This document shows, piece by piece, positions 1 to 6,557 of a stretch of 25,559 bases of DNA. Made by a program: the position numbers and the translations under genes. This DNA comes from Methanoregula sp. Lineage in GTDB: Archaea > Halobacteriota > Methanomicrobia > Methanomicrobiales > Methanospirillaceae. The stretch spans positions 1-25,559 of the forward strand of contig JALOBP010000044.1 of NCBI GenBank assembly GCA_023228295.1, written 5' to 3'. Positions within the stretch are counted from its first letter, which is position 1, and the number at the start of each line of letters is the position of its first letter. Under the pieces are notes generated by a model. It had not been told where the DNA came from and searched no databases. It worked only from the letters and a program-made list of their open reading frames with translations.

Positions 1-44
1 AATATGTGACAGAGGCAGGCTGCCATTTCTCTTTTTGGAAAAAT

Positions 45-70
45 TCTATTTCTTTAAAAAACCCCTGCCG
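45..70 (-). terminator. T-rich terminator after phosphoribulokinase
   Basis: On the minus strand, about 45 bases after the phosphoribulokinase stop codon, a G-rich stretch runs into six T residues, then an AT-rich stretch with a second T run. Archaeal RNA polymerase terminates at such oligo-T tracts. No gene lies between here and the left edge of the window. Confidence 0.45.
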
Positions 71-111
71 GGTGAGGGTGCAGTGCTGCCGGCACCCCCT
101 CCCGATACCTC

Positions 112-1077
112 TCACCCGATGGTCTCTAGGAAGATCCGGCTGTGGATGATCCTCCAGCAGAGGATGAGCTGGGCAAGGTCCCCGGCAGTCACGTACGTGC
201 GGTTCTGGAACATCGAGATGGGGTGGACCTTTGTCTGGTGCTCGATGCTCTGCTCAAGTCTCTGCACCACATGTTCGCTCAGTTCTCCGTCAATGACCAG
301 CCTGCTCAGCTGGCAATCGTCGTGGTCACATCCGCGTTCAAATTTTAACGAGAAGTTCCGTTCTGATACCGACAGCATGGAGTACAGGTCAAGAGAGAGA
401 TCGATATCCTCCAGGTTCTGTTTCAGTTTCTTCTGCGAGAGGGTGATGCGGTATACGTTCCTGCTGTTCGCGAGCTCGTTTCCATATTCCGAGTATCCGA
501 TACCGATTACCGCGTCTGCATACTCTATCTGGGGGAGAACATACTGCGCATAGTCAGGCTCGCGCTCCCTGATCTCATTCATCACGGCTTCCCGTGAGTA
601 CCCTCGTTTCTCCACATCGCGACGGATCTTCCAGTCGTACTTGACCTCATGTTCCGGGTTGACAAAAAGGGTAAAATCGAGATATTTCCGCAGGGTTAGT
701 GTGGAGAATGTGTGCAGGCCTTCAAGGATGAGGATCTTCTGCGGCCGGAAGATGGCCGGGGGATCGAAGGTCCCGGTTGCATGGTTGTACACCGGTTTTT
801 CTATGGGAACTCCCCGCCGGAGCTGGATGAGATCCTTCTCGAGCTGATCGATACGGTTGGCTTTTGGGTGGAGGGCGGTGATCCCCTCTGCTTTGCGACC
901 TTCGCGGTCAAGTGAGTGGTAATCGTCAAGCGTGATGGTCGAGACAAGGTCATTTCCGAATATGTTCCGGATTCCCTGGGTAAATGTGGTCTTGCCCGAC
1001 CCGCTGTCACCTGCTACGCCAATGGTAAAAATATAAGGCGAGGCGGCAATGGTGTCCTTGAAGTTCGGGTGGTGCAT
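112..1077 (-). CDS. prk: Archaeal phosphoribulokinase / uridine kinase-like P-loop kinase
   Basis: This 321-residue P-loop kinase has a Walker A motif GDSGSGKTT at residues 23-31. A DDYH motif at 51-54 supplies the likely catalytic aspartate, HP follows at 70-71, YNHATG at 97-102 and the Walker B-like LILEG near 116-120. The PRK/uridine kinase core fills about residues 15-210, and a further 100 residues form a C-terminal extension. The order of motifs and the length match archaeal phosphoribulokinase, which converts ribulose 5-phosphate to ribulose 1,5-bisphosphate and in Methanomicrobiales such as Methanospirillum hungatei feeds form III RuBisCO in the reductive hexulose-phosphate pathway. 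The start is supported by GGAGG (complement at 1088-1092) about ten bases upstream. The gene stands alone, with no RuBisCO in view. A uridine kinase-type substrate cannot be ruled out from sequence alone. Confidence 0.8.
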   Translation of the reverse strand: MHHPNFKDTIAASPYIFTIGVAGDSGSGKTTFTQGIRNIFGNDLVSTITLDDYHSLDREGRKAEGITALHPKANRIDQLEKDLIQLRRGVPIEKPVYNHATGTFDPPAIFRPQKILILEGLHTFSTLTLRKYLDFTLFVNPEHEVKYDWKIRRDVEKRGYSREAVMNEIREREPDYAQYVLPQIEYADAVIGIGYSEYGNELANSRNVYRITLSQKKLKQNLEDIDLSLDLYSMLSVSERNFSLKFERGCDHDDCQLSRLVIDGELSEHVVQRLEQSIEHQTKVHPISMFQNRTYVTAGDLAQLILCWRIIHSRIFLETIG

Positions 1078-1225
1078 GGGAGCAGGTCCTCCGGATTGTT
1101 GTCTGGTTTATCCTATCCCGCACAAGGCAGATGAATGCAGCGATCCTGGTACACATCTCGTGAAAACGCGGATTACACCGTGGAATCCCGGCAGGAACGA
1201 TAAAAAACCATATTCCGGCCTGGCC

Positions 1226-1245
1226 AAAAAAAGGGGTTGTTTTTC
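1226..1245 (-). terminator. Oligo-T terminator after slipin gene
   Basis: Directly after the slipin stop codon the minus strand reads a short T run, a CCCC step and then seven T residues (complement at 1226-1232). This is a typical archaeal oligo-T termination signal, before the upstream region of the phosphoribulokinase gene. Confidence 0.55.
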
Positions 1246-2307
1246 TTATTCGACAACTTTTCGCTTGCTGGTGTCCTTGAGTTCGTCTTCCGTGACCTTC
1301 GGGACTGCATCCTGGATCTCCCTGAGGATTGCATCGACCGTCTCCGGCTTCGGGATAACGCCGAGGATGTTGTCATCCATGACCGGCCGTCCTGCTACTT
1401 CGTCAGCGGTCTCATCCTTTGCACCAAGGAACTTTGCGCCCTGGCGGATCAGTTCGGAGACCTCGAACGGGAAGATGATCTTGGTGGCCTGCCCGTTTGC
1501 CATGGTTTTGAGGGCATTGAGCGAGAGTACGGTGATTGCTTTCCTGTCAAGCGGGGCCGCTCCTACGGATAGAATACGCAGTCCCTGTGCCTCTCCCTGC
1601 GCCTGCAGGATCCTTGAGAGCCGTTCCCCTTCTGCCCGGAGCACCTTGCTCTGCCGTTCCCCTTCTGCTTCGAGAATCATGCTCTGCCGGAGACCCTCGG
1701 CTTTGAGGATTGCCGACCGCTTCTCACCGTCTGCACGGAGGATGGCAGCACGGCGGGCACGTTCGGCGGCGGTCTGCTCGGTCATGGCGTTTTTGACCTG
1801 CTCAACCGGGTCCACTTCCTTGATCTCGACACGTTCGACCTTGACACCCCACTGGTCAGTCTCGCGGTCGAGTATGTCCCGGAGTTTGGTATTAATGACG
1901 TCCCGGTTGTACAGAACCTCATCGAGTTCCATGTCACCGATAATCCCACGGAGGCTTGTTTGTGCAAGCGCTACAGTCGCCATACGGTAATTCGCGACTT
2001 CGAAGAAGGCCTTCTCGGGATCGATGACCCTGACATAGACAATTGCGTCCACGTTGGTCGGGGAGTTGTCTTTGGTGATAACTTCCTGGCTCGGGACATC
2101 CATTACCTGGGTACGGAGGTCGAGCTTGGTTACTTCCGAGACGAACGGGATGATCCAGCGGAAACCGGGATTCATCCGGCCTACATACTGGCCGAGACGG
2201 ACATGCAGTCCCTGTTCGTATGGCTGGATGATGACTACGCCTTTTGCAAAGATGGCGATGATGATAAGGATCAGGATTATGACAATGAGTGTTTCGAAAA
2301 ATACCAT
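1246..2307 (-). CDS. Slipin / stomatin-like SPFH-domain membrane protein
   Basis: The 353-residue protein begins with a single hydrophobic helix (residues 4-24), followed by an SPFH/band-7 domain at about 25-180 with the family's IIQPYEQGLHVRLG start and NVDAIVYVRV strand. An Ala/Glu/Arg-rich coiled coil comes next. Slipins form large membrane-bound oligomers that organise membrane microdomains and work with NfeD-type proteins. The start ATG lies one base after the NfeD stop, with GAGGT about nine bases upstream inside the NfeD end, so the two are translationally coupled. The coiled coil has five perfect 11-residue units at residues 189-243. The charged tail (DELKDTSKRKVVE) looks cytoplasmic. 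The family call is firm. The exact cellular role is not shown by the sequence. Confidence 0.92.
   Translation of the reverse strand: MVFFETLIVIILILIIIAIFAKGVVIIQPYEQGLHVRLGQYVGRMNPGFRWIIPFVSEVTKLDLRTQVMDVPSQEVITKDNSPTNVDAIVYVRVIDPEKAFFEVANYRMATVALAQTSLRGIIGDMELDEVLYNRDVINTKLRDILDRETDQWGVKVERVEIKEVDPVEQVKNAMTEQTAAERARRAAILRADGEKRSAILKAEGLRQSMILEAEGERQSKVLRAEGERLSRILQAQGEAQGLRILSVGAAPLDRKAITVLSLNALKTMANGQATKIIFPFEVSELIRQGAKFLGAKDETADEVAGRPVMDDNILGVIPKPETVDAILREIQDAVPKVTEDELKDTSKRKVVE
1579..1743 (-). repeat. Five tandem 33-bp units encoding 11-residue coiled-coil repeats
   Basis: Residues 189-243 of the slipin divide into five consecutive 11-residue units of the pattern (I/V)L-x-A-(E/D/Q)-G-x-x-x-(S/G)-x, for example ILEAEGERQSK followed by VLRAEGERLSR. 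Hendecad periodicity is known for slipin and flotillin stalks and gives a right-handed or nearly straight coiled coil. The regularity is also visible in the DNA as repeated 33-base units. Confidence 0.85.
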
Positions 2308-2308
2308 G

Positions 2309-2770
2309 TTAGATTACCTCTTCTACGATGATATGTACACCTTCTGAACTGACAACTTTTACTTTCTTTCCGGCAGGGATTGCAGCGCCGGTTGATTTGG
2401 CACTCCATTCCATTGAGTCGATGACGACCTTGCCGGAAATGGTTGTTCCATCCACCTCGATTCTTACCTGGCCCACTTTACCCGCGAGCGAATCGCGGCT
2501 TATGGTGGTCGGGCTCTCATCGGTGGTGATTTTCCCATACATCCAGACGGTGAGGCCTGCGGCGCATATGGCTGTAATTATGCCGATAATTCCTCCCATC
2601 CATGGGTTGGAGATATCCACTCCCATGAGCTGGAGGACACCGAGGATGATCATCACCGTCGCCGGCACGGTTGCAAAGAAACCGGGACTGTACACCTCCA
2701 CAAGTAAGAGGAGGGCACCGCCGATAATCAGCAGCCAGCCAAAGGATATTCCTATCTCCGGAAGTACCAT
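2309..2770 (-). CDS. Short NfeD family membrane protein
   Basis: This NfeD-like protein has 153 residues if it starts at the ATG at 2770. It has an N-terminal hydrophobic part with three to four membrane segments (WLLIIGGALLLLVEVYSP, TVMIILGVLQLMGV, IIGIITAICAAGLTVWMYG). A C-terminal domain from about residue 88 has the OB-fold pattern of NfeD (LAGKVGQVRIEVDG, GKVVIDSMEWSA, GKKVKVVSSEGVHIIVEEV). Short NfeD proteins are the standard partners of slipins, and the gene sits one base before the slipin gene. There is no N-terminal serine-protease domain, so this is the short rather than the ClpP-fused form. An in-frame TTG at 2776 would add two residues. I prefer the ATG, although no strong ribosome binding site precedes either. 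Confidence 0.9.
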   Translation of the reverse strand: MVLPEIGISFGWLLIIGGALLLLVEVYSPGFFATVPATVMIILGVLQLMGVDISNPWMGGIIGIITAICAAGLTVWMYGKITTDESPTTISRDSLAGKVGQVRIEVDGTTISGKVVIDSMEWSAKSTGAAIPAGKKVKVVSSEGVHIIVEEVI

Positions 2771-2823
2771 ATTCAATTGTTTTTTGTTTCCCTTCTTAAA
2801 ATTCTATGGGATTTTAGTAATCC

Positions 2824-2838
2824 CTGTTTATAAAACAG
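2824..2838 (-). promoter_or_regulatory. TATA box of the nfeD-slipin operon inside a perfect palindrome
   Basis: A TATA-like TTTATAAAAC element is centred about 60 bases before the NfeD start, predicting a transcript with a leader of roughly 35 bases. The element lies inside a palindrome with 6-base arms, CTGTTT-ATA-AAACAG. Symmetry around a TATA box would suit a repressor that blocks TBP, but this is inference. Confidence 0.5.
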
Positions 2839-2973
2839 CCTTGTATCACTGCCGGTGTGCGCACCGGATTGGTGGAATCCGGATGCCAGGATTTCGTCTC
2901 CCACGCCGGTAAACAGAAACAGCAACGGGAGATTGGGATCATTATCCTGTCCCGCGATCGGGTACTGCCCGTC

Positions 2974-3828
2974 TCATTCCCGCAACAGTGCAATCTTCGA
3001 GCCGCGTTTGATTCCCGAATCCTCTGCAATCATTTCGCACTTAATGCACATCAGGTAGGCGACCGGTGGCAGGTTCTCATATTCGCTCAGCGACTCGTAA
3101 TTTGCCATCCCTTTTGAAATGATGATCGTGCATTCATCGATGGCCTTTGCCAGATCGGCGGGCATCTTTTCCATGTCAAGCCCAATCTCCGCTCCGCCGC
3201 CGGTCGTGGTCAGGCAGTCTGCAACCCGGTCGAACCCGAGTGCAAGGGCATCTTCCATGGTTGCATCGTTGAGGATCGGTGCGTCCCGCACGGCAACGGT
3301 GATATGGGAGCCGTGTGCTTTTAAGAACCCGACAAGGAGCCGGTCAAAGACGATCTCCCCGCAGTTGTCCGTGAGGTACACGACACGGGAGCTGCGTTCG
3401 AGAATGCGATCGGTATCGTCAACATCGAGTCCTTTCCGGAACTCGTCGGCAAAAAAACGGGAGAAATCGTTCGTTACATCGTGGTCCTTGACCGCGTAGT
3501 CGAAGGTGTTCCCGATGACACTGGCAAGGACAATATCAGGAAAGGAAACAAGCCCGCCCCTGATCTTCCGGCAGACATCCATAGCCTGGTTGTTTCCCTG
3601 TTTTTTCAGGTCTTTGAACGGGTCGGAATTCCCAATCATCGCACATGCATTCCGGTGTACGGCACTTGCGATCTGCGGGTGAAAAAGAGCCGTGCCCTTC
3701 AGTGATTCGAGCATCCTGCGGCAGGAAGAAACCGTTTTTTCTGTCAGGTCCCTGTCAGCAGCGACCAGTTCGCACTCAAGAATAACCCGTGATAAGAGGC
3801 AGTCAATGCATGTGTCGGTAAGTTTCAT
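2974..3828 (-). CDS. DUF89 / damage-control metal-dependent phosphatase
   Basis: This 284-residue protein shows the hallmarks of the DUF89 (ARMT1-like) family: an N-terminal cysteine pair C7/C10, the DNCGEIVFD metal-binding motif starting at D154, the RDAPILNDAT segment at 181-190 with N187 and D188, SKGMANYE at 238-245, and a late CIKC pair at 261-264. DUF89 proteins are metal-dependent phosphatases proposed to remove damaged or surplus phosphometabolites. The cysteine pairs are typical of the prokaryotic subgroup and may bind metal. The gene begins 35 bases after the 3' end of tRNA-Pro on the same strand, and no Shine-Dalgarno is visible before its ATG. It may be read from the tRNA promoter or as a leaderless message. 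The physiological substrate cannot be inferred. Confidence 0.88.
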   Translation of the reverse strand: MKLTDTCIDCLLSRVILECELVAADRDLTEKTVSSCRRMLESLKGTALFHPQIASAVHRNACAMIGNSDPFKDLKKQGNNQAMDVCRKIRGGLVSFPDIVLASVIGNTFDYAVKDHDVTNDFSRFFADEFRKGLDVDDTDRILERSSRVVYLTDNCGEIVFDRLLVGFLKAHGSHITVAVRDAPILNDATMEDALALGFDRVADCLTTTGGGAEIGLDMEKMPADLAKAIDECTIIISKGMANYESLSEYENLPPVAYLMCIKCEMIAEDSGIKRGSKIALLRE

Positions 3829-3863
3829 GGCTGGATAAGAATAGGTAAAACGTGAAAATAAAA

Positions 3864-3937
3864 TGGGGCCACTGAGATTTGAACTCAGGTCAGAAGACCC
3901 CCAGTCTCCTAGGATGGCCAGGCTACCCTATGGCCCC
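3864..3937 (-). tRNA. tRNA-Pro (anticodon GGG)
   Basis: The minus strand folds into a 74-base tRNA. The acceptor GGGGCCA pairs with TGGCCCC. The anticodon stem GGAGA/TCTTC (one G-T pair) closes the loop CTGGGGG, which gives anticodon GGG. The T arm is CTGAG-TTCAAAT-CTCAG. The discriminator base is A and CCA is not encoded. A T-rich stretch follows the 3' end. There is no intron. Confidence 0.95.
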
Positions 3938-3963
3938 GCTCTCTTACTATAGGATCAAATCAC

Positions 3964-3982
3964 TTATGTATCTTATGTTACA
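3964..3982 (-). promoter_or_regulatory. TATA-like promoter of tRNA-Pro
   Basis: Read on the minus strand, an AT-rich element (ACATAAGATACATAAG) lies about 27-45 bases before the mature 5' end of tRNA-Pro. This spacing suits a TATA box driving a precursor with a short leader. Confidence 0.4.
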
Positions 3983-4033
3983 CGATACGGGGAATTAGAA
4001 AAAATAACAGCCTGCTGGGATCAAAGGCAGAGA

Positions 4034-4231
4034 TCAGATCTTGCCGCGCTTGAACTCCTCGACACGGCTGATCAGGTTTTCAAGTTCCGTATCGGTGATT
4101 CTGATCTTGCCTTCAATGGAATCGACCTCATTAAGCAGCTGTCGTATCCTCACGTACATCAGATAGATGATGAACTGTTGGACAACGATTACCCCGCCAA
4201 ATAAGACCAGCATGTATCCTTCGTAAGCCAT
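4034..4231 (-). CDS. Small membrane-anchored coiled-coil protein in operon with MinD ATPase
   Basis: This 65-residue protein is of no family I recognise. Residues 5-27 form one hydrophobic membrane helix (LVLFGGVIVVQQFIIYLMYV). Residues 28-65 form a charged amphipathic helix with heptad-like hydrophobic spacing (IRQLLNEVDSIEGKIR, ELENLISRVEEFKRG), likely a short coiled coil facing the cytoplasm. A GGTGA Shine-Dalgarno (complement at 4236-4240) sits four bases before the ATG. The MinD-type gene ends 20 bases upstream on the same strand, so the two are probably cotranscribed. Its size and layout suggest a membrane receptor, oligomeriser or activator for the ATPase. That role is inferred only from context. 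Confidence 0.8.
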   Translation of the reverse strand: MAYEGYMLVLFGGVIVVQQFIIYLMYVRIRQLLNEVDSIEGKIRITDTELENLISRVEEFKRGKI

Positions 4232-4251
4232 ATAATCACCCGAGACTTTTT

Positions 4252-5031
4252 TTACCTGAAGACCGCTCGGGCAAGACGGTCTACGAAGCTCTCCTCCTTC
4301 TGTTTATACGCTTCTTCCTCGAGTTCAACCCCGCACATCTGTGCTGCGATCCGCTTGAATGCCCGGGTCGCATCCGTGCTCGGGTATTTCAGGACGCAGG
4401 GAGTTTTATACGCGGCTGCCCTGCGGACGCTGGCATCTTCCGGCACTACGTCAATGACCCTGACACCCAGAACATCCTCGACACTTTGCGAGCGGAGCTC
4501 GGTATGTTCGAGCCCGGCCCTGTTCAGGATGGCGCCGTACACGCTCCCGCCCATCACTTCGCAGAGAATCTTCGTTTTCAGGGCATCTGCCATGGATGCG
4601 AGTTCCGGGTTGACTACGAGGATAACCTGGTCGGCGACCGAGAGCGGGACAACGCCTTCCTTGGAGATTCCGCTCGGTGCATCGATGAGGAGATATTCGC
4701 ACCGGTCCACAAGTTTATGCATAACCTCGCGGAGCTTGTCGGGATCGGCCTGCTGGAACCCCTGCAGGGAGATACCGCTCGGGACCACCTTGACACCGGC
4801 CGGACCTTCATAGATGGCATCTTCGATATCCGCTTTACCGGCAAGTACCTCGTGGAGCGTGACCGGCACATCGTCCATGCCAAGGATAAGCGCCATGTTG
4901 GCCATGCCTATGTCCGCATCGAGGATGTAGGTCTCACGGTCGAGCTGGGCAAGCGATATACCAAGGTTCACCGTAAGGGTGGTTTTACCGACACCGCCTT
5001 TTCCTGAAGTGATGGTATATGCCCGGATCAT
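4252..5031 (-). CDS. MinD/ParA-family ATPase with C-terminal membrane-targeting helix
   Basis: With the start at 5031 the protein has 259 residues and opens MIRAYTITSGKGGVGKTT, so the deviant Walker A motif lies at the very N-terminus as in MinD. LDADIGMANMALILG (switch I region) and LLIDAPSGISKEGV (Walker B/switch II) follow. The C-terminus ends in an amphipathic helix, ESFVDRLARAVFR, resembling the MinD membrane-targeting sequence. MinD-type ATPases cycle between ATP-bound membrane dimers and cytosolic monomers to position other machinery. Archaeal members act on archaellum or chemoreceptor placement and other tasks. No MinC, MinE or archaellum gene lies nearby, only the small membrane protein downstream. 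An in-frame GTG at 5049 would add six residues. A TATA-like element near 5070 predicts a very short or absent leader. The specific role is unknown. Confidence 0.9.
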   Translation of the reverse strand: MIRAYTITSGKGGVGKTTLTVNLGISLAQLDRETYILDADIGMANMALILGMDDVPVTLHEVLAGKADIEDAIYEGPAGVKVVPSGISLQGFQQADPDKLREVMHKLVDRCEYLLIDAPSGISKEGVVPLSVADQVILVVNPELASMADALKTKILCEVMGGSVYGAILNRAGLEHTELRSQSVEDVLGVRVIDVVPEDASVRRAAAYKTPCVLKYPSTDATRAFKRIAAQMCGVELEEEAYKQKEESFVDRLARAVFR

Positions 5032-5065
5032 CTGAATTCTTATTTCCACTGGTTAGGGAAAAAGG

Positions 5066-5075
5066 TATTTATCTA
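5066..5075 (-). promoter_or_regulatory. TATA-like box of the MinD operon
   Basis: The minus strand reads AATAGATAAATACC about 35-45 bases before the preferred ATG. A start site 25 bases downstream would fall near 5045, giving a leader of roughly 15 bases or a leaderless message from the GTG at 5049. Confidence 0.45.
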
Positions 5076-5357
5076 TTACTGGGGGCAGGGTTACCTTAAA
5101 AAAATACTTAACCCTTAAAATCGCCCGTGATCCAGGAACCGACACAGCGCGGTGCGCATTATTTCCTGCTATTATATTATATTGAAAACTTATATTGTGC
5201 CGGAAATGATGAAGATATCAGGCAGTTTTTGGAACAATGGCCCGGAATCAGCGGGGCTGTGGAAGAAACCGGGTTGGCCTGGAGTTTTTATGCAGAATTC
5301 ATCTGAAATCAGGTGTTTTTCCCTTTCGTATCTTGAATATAATTGATGGAAAAACAA

Positions 5358-5368
5358 TATGTATTTAT
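5358..5368 (+). promoter_or_regulatory. TATA-like box of the roadblock operon
   Basis: A TGTATTTATGC element lies about 55-60 bases before the roadblock ATG. It predicts transcription starting near 5388 with a leader of about 30 bases that contains the Shine-Dalgarno sequence. Confidence 0.4.
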
Positions 5369-5420
5369 GCTCTAATCAGGTATTATCAATTACATCGGGT
5401 AATGCGGCAGGAGCAGGAGC

Positions 5421-5780
5421 ATGTTAAAAGAGAAGATCTCTGCATTTATCGAACAGATTCAATCTATTGACGGGGTTGCGGCATGTGCCCTTGTATCGCG
5501 GGATGGTATTATTGCTGGAAAATATTTTGACCGGGAGCTCAACGAGCCCTGGTTTGGTGCCCTTTCCGCCACGATTCTCGCATCTGCAGAATCTGTGGGG
5601 AGCATCATTCACGCAAAAGCACTTGGGCCGGTCACGATCCGGGCCGAGAAATCATCAATTATTATTATGGGGGCGGGGGAAAACTTTCTTATTGCAGCCA
5701 TCATCAGTGATACTGCAGATCCAACCAAGATCTATGCACCAATGCTCGCAGTTGCTCAGAAAATCAGGGAGGCTATGTAA
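5421..5780 (+). CDS. Roadblock/LC7 domain protein (MglB-like)
   Basis: The 119-residue protein is a single roadblock/LC7 domain: an N-terminal helix (KISAFIEQIQSIDGV), the strand pair VAACALVSRDGIIAGKY, a central helix ALSATILASAESVGSIIH, the strand pair PVTIRAEKSSIIIMGAGENFLIAAII, and a C-terminal helix. Such proteins dimerise and in other systems serve as GTPase-activating or scaffold proteins for Ras-like GTPases (MglA/MglB, archaeal Rag-like systems). A GGAG Shine-Dalgarno sits seven bases before the ATG. The stop codon overlaps the next start by one base (TAATG), so it is translationally coupled to a response regulator. No GTPase gene is adjacent, which is notable. The domain call is strong, while the role in signalling is inferred from the neighbours. 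Confidence 0.9.
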   Translation: MLKEKISAFIEQIQSIDGVAACALVSRDGIIAGKYFDRELNEPWFGALSATILASAESVGSIIHAKALGPVTIRAEKSSIIIMGAGENFLIAAIISDTADPTKIYAPMLAVAQKIREAM

Positions 5781-6415
5781 TGTATACCATACTGGTTGTT
5801 GACGATAGTCCTTTTATTGTTGATGTGTTCGTCACAATGCTTGAGCGGGGCGGATACCGGACTGTTGCCGCATATGGCGGCGAGGAATGTCTTGAGATTC
5901 TCAAGACCGTGACACCTGATCTCATTCTTCTCGATATCATGATGGAGCCCGTGGACGGGTGGGAGACGCTCGAACGGATCAAGGAGAATCCAGAGACCAA
6001 GGAGATCCCGGTCCTCATGCTTACGGCAAAACAGCTCACTCCTGCCGAAGCCCAGGAATATGGGATTTATATCGAAGATTATGTCTTAAAACCCATCACG
6101 CACCGCGAGCTCTACGATGCTATCGAGCACGTGCTTGCCCGCCGCCAGTCCATCAAGTCGGATATGGACAGGGCAAAACAGTCCGGGTTCGATTCCGAGA
6201 TCATCACCGAATATGCCCGTCTCAGCAAGAGCATTGATGTCAACAAACGCCTGATGAAGATCCTGGAGACAACGTATAACTTCAACGATTCCAAAGTTCG
6301 CGTCAGCGACGAGATATCCCGTGCCATCAAGAGCATGGAGATGAACATCAAGTTCCAGGAAAACCGCCTGCAGCAGATCAAGGGAGAGCTCTCGGGCACT
6401 CCCGCATCCCAATAA
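5780..6415 (+). CDS. Response regulator with receiver domain and conserved helical tail (copy 1)
   Basis: This is a 211-residue protein. Residues 1-120 form a CheY-like receiver: acidic pair D8/D9, phosphoacceptor D52 in LILLDIMMEPVDGW, T82 and K104 (VLKPI). Residues 125-211 form a second, helical region with no DNA-binding motif I can see. It contains EYARLSKSIDVNKRLMKIL and a long amphipathic helix near the end (ISRAIKSMEMNIKFQENRLQQIKGEL). The gene is coupled to the roadblock gene and followed 142 bases later by a paralogue with the same domain layout. It is probably the output or scaffold partner of an unlinked histidine kinase. Nothing in the sequence shows transcription-factor function. 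Confidence 0.92.
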   Translation: MYTILVVDDSPFIVDVFVTMLERGGYRTVAAYGGEECLEILKTVTPDLILLDIMMEPVDGWETLERIKENPETKEIPVLMLTAKQLTPAEAQEYGIYIEDYVLKPITHRELYDAIEHVLARRQSIKSDMDRAKQSGFDSEIITEYARLSKSIDVNKRLMKILETTYNFNDSKVRVSDEISRAIKSMEMNIKFQENRLQQIKGELSGTPASQ

Positions 6416-6421
6416 CTTTTT

Positions 6422-6507
6422 GAGGGGCGGTAGTCTATCCCGTCCCGGGTACATGACGGAAATACCATGCAGATGAGATGTATATGGTATCAGAATTGCA
6501 GCCCCTC
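6422..6507 (+). other. Nested inverted repeats between the two response regulators
   Basis: GAGGGGC at 6422-6428 pairs with GCCCCTC at 6501-6507, and inside it ATACCAT at 6462-6468 pairs with ATGGTAT at 6484-6490. The outer arm is followed directly by TTTT. The arrangement could be a terminator for the upstream operon, an RNA structure in a continuing transcript, or an operator. A TATA-like GTATATGG overlaps the inner arm and may be the promoter of the second regulator. Confidence 0.4.
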
Positions 6508-6557
6508 TTTTATCTGCCATTCATCCGGCACGGGTCCAACGCCGGAGAGAATATAAC

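Larger units (their letters stand above)
5050..5420. other. Divergent intergenic region between MinD and roadblock genes
   Basis: These 371 bases carry no convincing gene. Short open frames here are AT- or proline-rich and lack family features and ribosome binding sites. The region holds a minus-strand TATA-like element near 5066-5075 for the MinD gene, a 6-base inverted repeat at 5088-5114, an AT-rich TATA-like stretch at 5168-5190 followed by a GC-rich hairpin and a T run, and a plus-strand TATA candidate (TGTATTTATGC) near 5358-5368 for the roadblock operon. Confidence 0.6.

Noticed and set aside
1579..1743. 33-bp repeats as a CRISPR or mobile repeat
   Set aside because: The repeats are contiguous, in frame, diverged at third positions and encode the slipin coiled coil. 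There are no spacers.
1049..1990. Long plus-strand open frame (313 codons) opposite the slipin gene
   Set aside because: It is Ser/Arg-rich and antisense to a gene with clear family domains. It arises from the codon bias of the repeated coiled-coil region.
5152..5470. Two short plus-strand open frames between the MinD and roadblock genes
   Set aside because: Neither has a Shine-Dalgarno or family features, and the second overlaps the roadblock start. The region reads better as promoters and perhaps a structured RNA.
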